Shown one piece after another: positions 58,688 to 64,000 of a stretch of DNA of 64,000 nucleotides. This DNA is from DASPKX01 sp035627835. Its GTDB lineage: Bacteria > Verrucomicrobiota > Verrucomicrobiia > Limisphaerales > SXQI01. How positions within the stretch are numbered: position 1 is the first letter of the stretch; every line of letters starts with the position of its first letter. The notes under the pieces were generated by a model that saw nothing but the letters and a program-made list of their open reading frames with translations, was not told the DNA's origin and made no database searches. The DNA lies in contig DASPKX010000113.1 in NCBI GenBank assembly GCA_035627835.1, forward strand, positions 57,217 through 121,216. Reading direction: 5' to 3'. Both the position numbers and the translations under genes were made by a program.

Positions 58688-60919
58688 ATGGCCGCTAAGA
58701 GCTACAAGCACGTTAATGACCTGTGGAAGGATGATGAAGCCAGCAAACTCGACCCCGTTGGCAGGCTGATCTATCGCTCGAACAAGCTCGGCTCCGACCA
58801 ACGCATCACCAACACCGGCGGGGGGAACACGTCAGCCAAGATCATGGAGACGGACCCGCTCACCGGTGAGCAGACCGAGGTGCTCTGGGTGAAAGGCTCA
58901 GGCGGCGACCTTCGCACTTCGACGCGAGAGAACTTCTCCTCGCTCTACCAAAGCAAGCTCATCGCCTTGCAAGGCAAGTATGCGACCTGCCCGCAGCGCG
59001 GCCCGAAGACTGACGCGGAAGACGCGATGGTCGGGATGTACAACCACACCAATTTCAATCTGAATTCCCGCGCGCCTTCGATCGACACTCCGCTCCATTC
59101 ATTCGTGCCGTATAAGCATGTTGATCACACCCACCCGAATGCCGCTATTTCCGTGGCGGCTTCGGAGAACTCGGCCCAGCTAACGAAGGAGATTTATGGC
59201 GACGAAGTTGTTCATACGCCGTGGCTGCGTCCTGGGTTCGAGTTAGGTCTGGAGATGCAGCGGATCTGCAAGGAACGGCCGAATGCCAAAGGGATCATCA
59301 TGGGCCAGCACGGGCTTATCAATTGGGCCAATGATGAGAAGGAATGTTACTACCGTTCGCTTGATCTGATTGAGAAAGCCGCGGAATACATTGAGGCCAA
59401 ATACCAGGCGAAAGGCGGTGATGCCGCTGCATTCGGCGGGGCGATTCACAAGACGCTTCCAGCCGAAGTGCGCCAGAAAGTTTTCGCCCGCTTGCTCCCG
59501 TGGCTGCGCGGCCAGGTGAGCGCGCAGAAGCGTTTCATCGGCACCATCCAGGACGATGAGAAGATTCTGCGCTTCGTGAACTCGAAGGACGCGGAGCGCC
59601 TGGCGGAATTGGGCACCTCCTGCCCGGATCATTTCCTGCGCACGAAGATCAAACCGCTCTATGTGAAGCTCGATGCGGAGAAGCCGCAGGAATCTTATGA
59701 CGACGCATGGGTGGCGACTTTTGTTTCGCGCCTGAAGACCGAGCTGACTGCCGGCATTAAGAAATACCGCGAGGATTACGCGGCTTATTACAACCGCTGC
59801 AAGCGTCCGAATTCCCCAGCGATGCGTGATCCAAACCCGACGGTGATTCTTATCCCCGGGTTAGGAATGGTGGCATGGGGCAAAGACAAGAGCGAATCGC
59901 GCGTTACGGCTGAGTTTTACAACTGCGCTGTCGAGGTGATGCGCGGTTCCGAAGCGATCGGCAAATACATATCCCTCCCGCAGCAGGAAGCGTTCGACAT
60001 TGAGTATTGGCTCCTTGAAGAAGCGAAGCTCAAGCGGATGCCAGCGGAGAAGGAGTTGGCGCGGCAGGTTGTCGTGGTCGTGGGTGCTGGCTCTGGCATT
60101 GGCCGTGAGGTCGCATTGCGCCTCGTCCGCGAAGGCGCGCACATCGTCTGCGTGGACCTGAACCTGGAAGCTGCTAAAGCGACAGCAAAAGAGATCACGG
60201 ACAAATACGGCCTGGGCATCGGCGTGGCGGGCACAGGCCTTTCAAATTGCGGCCCTGCCATTGGCCTCGCCGCGAACATCACAGACCGTGCGAGCGTCCG
60301 CGCGATGCTGGAGCAAACAGCTCTGGCCTACGGCGGCTTTGATTCGATCGTGGTGACGGCTGGCTATTTCGCGCCACCTGACCGCACCGGGCACATTCCG
60401 GATGACAAATGGGCGTTAACTTTCGCCATCAATGTCACCGGTGGCTACATCGTTGCGGATGAAGCTTACAATATTTGGAAAGAGCAGGGGCTGCCAGGCA
60501 ACTTGATCCTGACGACCAGCGCCAATGCAGTGGTCTCGAAGAAAGGCTCTGTGGCTTACGACACCTCGAAGGCTGCGGCTAATCACATGGTTCGCGAGTT
60601 GGCGATCGAGTTCGCGCCGCTGGTGCGGGTGAACGCTGTCGCCCCGGCCACTGTGGTGCAAGGGAGCGCGATGTTCCCGCGGGATCGCGTCATTGCGAGC
60701 CTCACGAAGTATAATATCCCGTTCAAGGATGACGAAGCCACAGAATCGCTGACCGGGAAGCTTGCTCAGTTCTACGCGGATCGAACATTGACCAAGCAGC
60801 CAATCACTCCTGCCGATCAAGCGGAGGCTTTTTACATTCTGTTAACGCGCCAGTTGCAGAAGACGACCGGGCACGTGATCCCGGTGGATGGCGGGTTGCA
60901 CGAAGCGTTCCTGCGGTAG
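58688..60919 (+). CDS. Bifunctional rhamnulose-1-phosphate aldolase / short-chain dehydrogenase
   Basis: 743 residues. The first part (about 20-420) is a class II aldolase with the zinc site in HVDHTHPNAAISVAA and GQHGLINWANDEKE. From about 455 a short-chain dehydrogenase follows: VVVVGAGSGIGREVALRLV (NAD-binding Gly pattern), Ser in LTTSANAV, and the Tyr-x3-Lys in VAYDTSKAAANHM. The fusion is known from rhamnose catabolism, where it cleaves rhamnulose-1-phosphate and oxidises lactaldehyde. No other rhamnose genes are near, so the exact sugar is inference. A terminator follows at 60970. Confidence 0.93.
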   Translation: MAAKSYKHVNDLWKDDEASKLDPVGRLIYRSNKLGSDQRITNTGGGNTSAKIMETDPLTGEQTEVLWVKGSGGDLRTSTRENFSSLYQSKLIALQGKYATCPQRGPKTDAEDAMVGMYNHTNFNLNSRAPSIDTPLHSFVPYKHVDHTHPNAAISVAASENSAQLTKEIYGDEVVHTPWLRPGFELGLEMQRICKERPNAKGIIMGQHGLINWANDEKECYYRSLDLIEKAAEYIEAKYQAKGGDAAAFGGAIHKTLPAEVRQKVFARLLPWLRGQVSAQKRFIGTIQDDEKILRFVNSKDAERLAELGTSCPDHFLRTKIKPLYVKLDAEKPQESYDDAWVATFVSRLKTELTAGIKKYREDYAAYYNRCKRPNSPAMRDPNPTVILIPGLGMVAWGKDKSESRVTAEFYNCAVEVMRGSEAIGKYISLPQQEAFDIEYWLLEEAKLKRMPAEKELARQVVVVVGAGSGIGREVALRLVREGAHIVCVDLNLEAAKATAKEITDKYGLGIGVAGTGLSNCGPAIGLAANITDRASVRAMLEQTALAYGGFDSIVVTAGYFAPPDRTGHIPDDKWALTFAINVTGGYIVADEAYNIWKEQGLPGNLILTTSANAVVSKKGSVAYDTSKAAANHMVRELAIEFAPLVRVNAVAPATVVQGSAMFPRDRVIASLTKYNIPFKDDEATESLTGKLAQFYADRTLTKQPITPADQAEAFYILLTRQLQKTTGHVIPVDGGLHEAFLR

Positions 60920-60933
60920 GATTCAGACGAGGA

Positions 60934-60961
60934 CGCCCGGTCGGGGGACCGGGCCTACCAT
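60934..60961. repeat. Dispersed CGCCCGGTC...GGGCCTACCAT repeat, copy 3
   Basis: 28 bases identical to copy 2 at 21594, sitting 15 bases after the aldolase stop and just before a terminator. GCCCGGTC and GACCGGGC form the hairpin. Confidence 0.8.
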
Positions 60962-60969
60962 CTAAACAG

Positions 60970-60999
60970 AAAGGCCGCGTGAGTGTTCACGCGGCCTTT
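60970..60999. terminator. Bidirectional terminator between convergent genes
   Basis: AAAGGCCGCGTGA (60970-60982) and TCACGCGGCCTTT (60987-60999) make a perfect 13-bp stem around GTGT. Short A and T runs close each end, so it can serve the aldolase/dehydrogenase gene and the leftward DUF1552 gene. Confidence 0.85.
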
Positions 61000-61020
61000 C
61001 ACGTCAAAACTTCCAGTCGG

Positions 61021-62370
61021 TTAGGCGAGGCCTTTGAGGAGGCCGGTGCTGTCGCCGAGACGGTCCACCTTCACGCCCGCGCGGTCCAGGACGCTCAAGT
61101 AAAGGTTCGTCATTGGGGTGTCCTTGGCATATTTCACGTGGCGGCCTGTGTCGAAGTATCCACCACCACGGCCAGCCATCAGCACGGGCAGGTCGTGGTG
61201 CGCATGCGCGTTGCCGTCAGCGATGCCGCTGCCGTAAACAATCATGCAGTTGTCCAGCAAGGTGCCGTCGCCTTCCTTGATCGACTTAAGCTTCTGGATG
61301 AAATAGGCGAACTGCTCCATGTGGAAGCGGTTGATCTTTGCGATCTTTTTCTTCTTTTCCTCGTCGCCGCCATGGTGCGAAAGGTCATGATGACCTTCGG
61401 AGATCCCGATGAATGGATACGGCTTGTTGTCGCCGTCATGCGCGGCCACAAAACTCGAGATTCGAGTTGTGTCCGTTTGGAAAGCCAAAGCGAGCAAGTC
61501 GTACTGCAGGCGGATGTGCTGCTGGTAATCCTTGGGTATGCCGGAAGGTTTCTCAAAGCCGTTGGCATTGCCTTCGCCGAACTTCTCCGCGCGCTCAATC
61601 CGCATTTCCAATTCACGCACCGCAGTCAGGTATTCATCTAATTTGCGGCGGTCAGTGGCTCCGAGGCTGGACTTGAGCTTATTGGCGTCCTCAAGGACGA
61701 AATCGAGGATGCTCTTGTGGTAAAGCTGACGCCGGGCGCGGCTTTCGGCGGACTCAGTCTCGTTGGTGGAGCCGAAGAGGCGTTCGAAAACCTGCCGAGG
61801 ATCGACTTCCGCGGGCATCGGGGTCGATTCGCTCTTCCAGGAAATATTGTAGGAGTAGGCGCAGCTGTAACCCGAATCGCAGTTGCCGGTCTGCTGAGCG
61901 CGGTCGCAACCGATTTCCAGGGAAGGAAGGCGGGTCTGCTTGCCAAGCTTGCTGGCGGCGACCTGGTCAACAGAGACACCGACCTTAATATCAGAGCCAG
62001 CGGTCTTGCGGGCCTGGGCGCCAGTTAGGAACGTTGCGGATGCGCGGGCATGATCGCCGGCTCCATCGCCATTGGGGCGGGCTTTGTCGTGTGCCAACCC
62101 AGAGATGACCATGAAATCTTTTTTGACTGATTCCAGCGGCTCCAGGATGTACGGGAGCTTGTAATCCCGACCAACTTCCGTCGGGGTCCAGTCCACCATG
62201 TTCGCGCCGTTCGGCACATAAATGAACGCCATGCGCCGAGGAGCCCCGGCGGCTGGAGCCACGCTTGAAGCAAACGACTGAGCAGGCCCCATCGCTTCTA
62301 ACATGGGCAAAGCGATCGCGGTTCCCAACCCTTTCAAAAACGTCCGACGAGGTAACTGCCAGTTCTTCAT
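61021..62370 (-). CDS. DUF1552 exported protein
   Basis: 449 residues starting MKNWQLPRRTFLKGLGTAIA, a Tat-type signal (twin Arg, RRTFLKG) followed by a hydrophobic stretch. The DUF1552 family is shown by RMAFIYVPNGANMVDW, SGLAHDKARPNGDGAGDHAR, EIGCDRAQQTGNCDSGYSCA and MIVYGSGIADGNAHAHHDLP. Function is unknown. In many relatives it is encoded with DUF1592/DUF1587-type cytochrome-like proteins; none is here. The ATG at 62370 is chosen for the Tat signal; an in-frame upstream start adds 22 residues. Confidence 0.92.
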   Translation of the reverse strand: MKNWQLPRRTFLKGLGTAIALPMLEAMGPAQSFASSVAPAAGAPRRMAFIYVPNGANMVDWTPTEVGRDYKLPYILEPLESVKKDFMVISGLAHDKARPNGDGAGDHARASATFLTGAQARKTAGSDIKVGVSVDQVAASKLGKQTRLPSLEIGCDRAQQTGNCDSGYSCAYSYNISWKSESTPMPAEVDPRQVFERLFGSTNETESAESRARRQLYHKSILDFVLEDANKLKSSLGATDRRKLDEYLTAVRELEMRIERAEKFGEGNANGFEKPSGIPKDYQQHIRLQYDLLALAFQTDTTRISSFVAAHDGDNKPYPFIGISEGHHDLSHHGGDEEKKKKIAKINRFHMEQFAYFIQKLKSIKEGDGTLLDNCMIVYGSGIADGNAHAHHDLPVLMAGRGGGYFDTGRHVKYAKDTPMTNLYLSVLDRAGVKVDRLGDSTGLLKGLA

Positions 62371-62649
62371 ATCTTCGCGGTGATCTTCGACGATAATACG
62401 CCTGCGTGCATTCGAAAACAAGCGGGCATTCGGCACAGAATCTGTGTTTCAGCCAGCAAGAAAGGTCTTAACAGGCCAAGGCTTATGGTTGCCTTATCGA
62501 TTTGAGCTTCTCGTGTGCCGCAAAACGCACACTTTGCATTCCGTGGTGCTTGCGCGTATTTTCCCGGCCAGTTTACCGCGGGAAAACACCTACATAAGCC
62601 ATTGCTTTTGCGGGTGGGACCGCGTAACAACTACGCCTCAAAAAAGCAG

Positions 62650-63609
62650 ATGCGACAGTTTGTCACAATCGCGAGCAACGCGTTCATGGAATTGGTTCGC
62701 CAACCAATCTTCCTGATCCTGATGACTGTCAGCGCATCGTTCATCGTCTTCATCTCCTCTATTTACTATTTCAGCTTCGGCGATGACCCCAAATTGGTGA
62801 AGGATGGCGTTTTGGCCATCATGCTTCTCGCTGGTTTGTTTGGAGCGGTGTTGAGCGCGTCGGCTTCGCTGGCCCATGAAATTCGGACCGGGACGGCGCT
62901 GGCTGTTCTGGCTAAGCCAGTGGGGCGGACGCACTTCCTCCTCGGAAAGTACGTTGGGCTGGCGGGTGCGCTGACCTTGCTGACACTGGTGAATGGGCTT
63001 GCGGCATTGCTCGCGAGCCGGATGGCATTCGATGCTTACGGTTCACCCGATGTCGTTGGTTTGAGGATTTTCTACGGGTTTATCGTCGGTTCGTTCGCGC
63101 TGGGCGGCCTGAGCAACTATTTCCTGAGGCGCCCTTTCGTGCCTGACGCTGTCTTTTTTCAGGTGGCCGGCGTGATCCTGGCCTTTGTGATCATCAATTT
63201 TATATCCAAAGAGTGGAAGGTGCAGCAATTCGGAGCCGGCGTGGATTGGCGTCTGGTGCGCGCTGCCGCTTTAATCCTGTTTGCCCTTTGGATCCTGGCT
63301 GCTGTGGCGCTGGCTTGCTCCACCCGGTTTGAGATGATCCCGACGCTGGCCATCTGCTCGGCGGTGTTTCTCCTCGGGCTAATGTCCGATTATTTATTTG
63401 GCCGCGCTGCCGCTCAAGGAGCATGGTGGGGCACGGTCGCTTACAATGTTATTCCGAACTGGCAGCTTTTCTGGCTGTCAGATGCTTTGGTGGAGGGGAA
63501 GACCATTCCCTGGGCGTACGTCGGTAAGGCATTCGGCTACGTCATCTGTTACCTGGGCGCTGCTTTGGCTGTGGGGCTTGCTTTGTTTGAAGATCGCGAA
63601 CTGAGTTAA
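62650..63609 (+). CDS. ABC-2 type transporter permease
   Basis: 319 residues with six or more hydrophobic segments (FLILMTVSASFIVFISSIYY, ILLAGLF-like LAIMLLAGLFGAVLSASAS, LVRAAALILFALWILAAVAL, YVICYLGAALAVGLALF). The ABC-2/NosY pattern is shown by AHEIRTGTALAVLAKPVGRT, HFLLGKYVGLAGAL. The ATPase partner gene is not in the window and may lie elsewhere. ATG 62650 begins the family match; an in-frame start at 62515 would add 45 unrelated residues. The next gene starts 1 base after the stop. Confidence 0.87.
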   Translation: MRQFVTIASNAFMELVRQPIFLILMTVSASFIVFISSIYYFSFGDDPKLVKDGVLAIMLLAGLFGAVLSASASLAHEIRTGTALAVLAKPVGRTHFLLGKYVGLAGALTLLTLVNGLAALLASRMAFDAYGSPDVVGLRIFYGFIVGSFALGGLSNYFLRRPFVPDAVFFQVAGVILAFVIINFISKEWKVQQFGAGVDWRLVRAAALILFALWILAAVALACSTRFEMIPTLAICSAVFLLGLMSDYLFGRAAAQGAWWGTVAYNVIPNWQLFWLSDALVEGKTIPWAYVGKAFGYVICYLGAALAVGLALFEDRELS

Positions 63610-63610
63610 A

Positions 63611-64000
63611 ATGGAACGCAACATCACCCGTATCGGTTTGATTAACCTGCTGATGCTCGCCGTCACCGGCGCGGTGACGCTGGGGTTGTCATATTATAGC
63701 CACACCCGCGCCGGGGAGATCGCGAGCCTGTTCTTTGGATTCGGGTTCCTGATGTCGGTGGTGGCTTACTTCCAGATGCGCCTCGAAGAAAAGGAGCGCA
63801 TCGAGAGGATGGAATATGAGGAACTCTCGCGTGGCGGCCAAAGCGAGAGCCTCTTCGCCAACAACGACCCAGAAGCCCTTCCAGCACGCCATTCCCGGGA
63901 GCAATTCGAACGCTTCTTCGTTCCTGGATTCACAATCCTGCTCTTTGTCTTGCAGGTCGCTGGGGCTTATTATTTGTGGAACAGTTTTGCAAAAGCCCTT
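63611..64000 (+). CDS. Membrane protein, partial (C-terminus beyond window)
   Basis: 130 residues visible, starting MERNITRIGLINLLMLAVTG. Hydrophobic segments lie at about 10-26, 40-55 and 103-122 (FTILLFVLQVAGAYYLWNSF), with a charged loop between (RLEEKERIERMEYEELSRGG). It begins 1 base after the ABC permease stop, so it is probably a co-transcribed partner. No family is recognised and the gene is cut by the window end. Confidence 0.8.
   Translation, partial: MERNITRIGLINLLMLAVTGAVTLGLSYYSHTRAGEIASLFFGFGFLMSVVAYFQMRLEEKERIERMEYEELSRGGQSESLFANNDPEALPARHSREQFERFFVPGFTILLFVLQVAGAYYLWNSFAKAL

Overview
The window looks like chromosomal DNA of a Verrucomicrobiota bacterium, probably from the Pedosphaera/Limisphaerales side of the phylum. 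This is inferred from gene content, not measured. Pointers are two prepilin-like proteins with C-terminal DG motifs, a DUF1552 protein, PQQ-propeller and LVIVD-type secreted proteins, ECF sigma factors carrying membrane segments, a MoxR/DUF58/DUF4159 run, and GC-rich dispersed hairpin repeats. Nothing looks like a phage, plasmid, insertion sequence, CRISPR array, rRNA or tRNA. About 54 protein genes are supported, two of them cut by the window edges (fumC at the left, a membrane protein at the right).

Layout. 1-2.6 kb: fumarase C, a GYF/cyclic-nucleotide-binding protein and a stand-alone CoaB-type ligase. 2.7-10.4 kb: a cupredoxin-like anchored protein, an orphan C-A-PCP non-ribosomal peptide synthetase module, a PpiD-like chaperone and a secreted BSP-family metallopeptidase. 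10.4-12.7 kb: a long intergenic stretch with two parS-like sites and a REP-like pair, then what reads as a complete attenuation system (short promoter, 15-residue Leu/Val leader peptide, terminator) ahead of ilvN-ilvC. 12.7-21.6 kb: envelope and protease genes (CtpA, DegP-type), TsaD, a PQQ propeller and a small 54-residue gene. 21.6-28.7 kb: surface-glycan genes (formyltransferase, PIG-L deacetylase, sugar transferase; then a glycosyltransferase and UDP-galactopyranose mutase) around a LemA-TPM-TPM operon.

28.8-41.4 kb is the most unusual part. A large LVIVD-repeat secreted protein is followed by two prepilin/sigma pairs on opposite strands flanking an NhaP-type antiporter. One sigma factor has a membrane segment and an exported C-terminal domain. 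The other is an ECF-sigma-like N-terminus joined through a membrane helix to a CotH-type kinase domain. DUF4159, MoxR and DUF58 genes follow.

41.4-48.9 kb is a leftward stress/envelope block (Hsp20, Lon, lipoprotein-sorting-like protein, MsbA-like ABC exporter, CsbD-like protein, ThuA-rhodanese fusion), including a gene whose signal peptide seems broken by one base. 49-64 kb runs mainly rightward: a 1474-residue GH13-glycogen debranching fusion, a response regulator, SecA, a glycerophosphodiesterase, a rhamnulose-phosphate aldolase/dehydrogenase fusion and an ABC-2 permease, with a holin-like membrane protein and a DUF1552 protein on the other strand.
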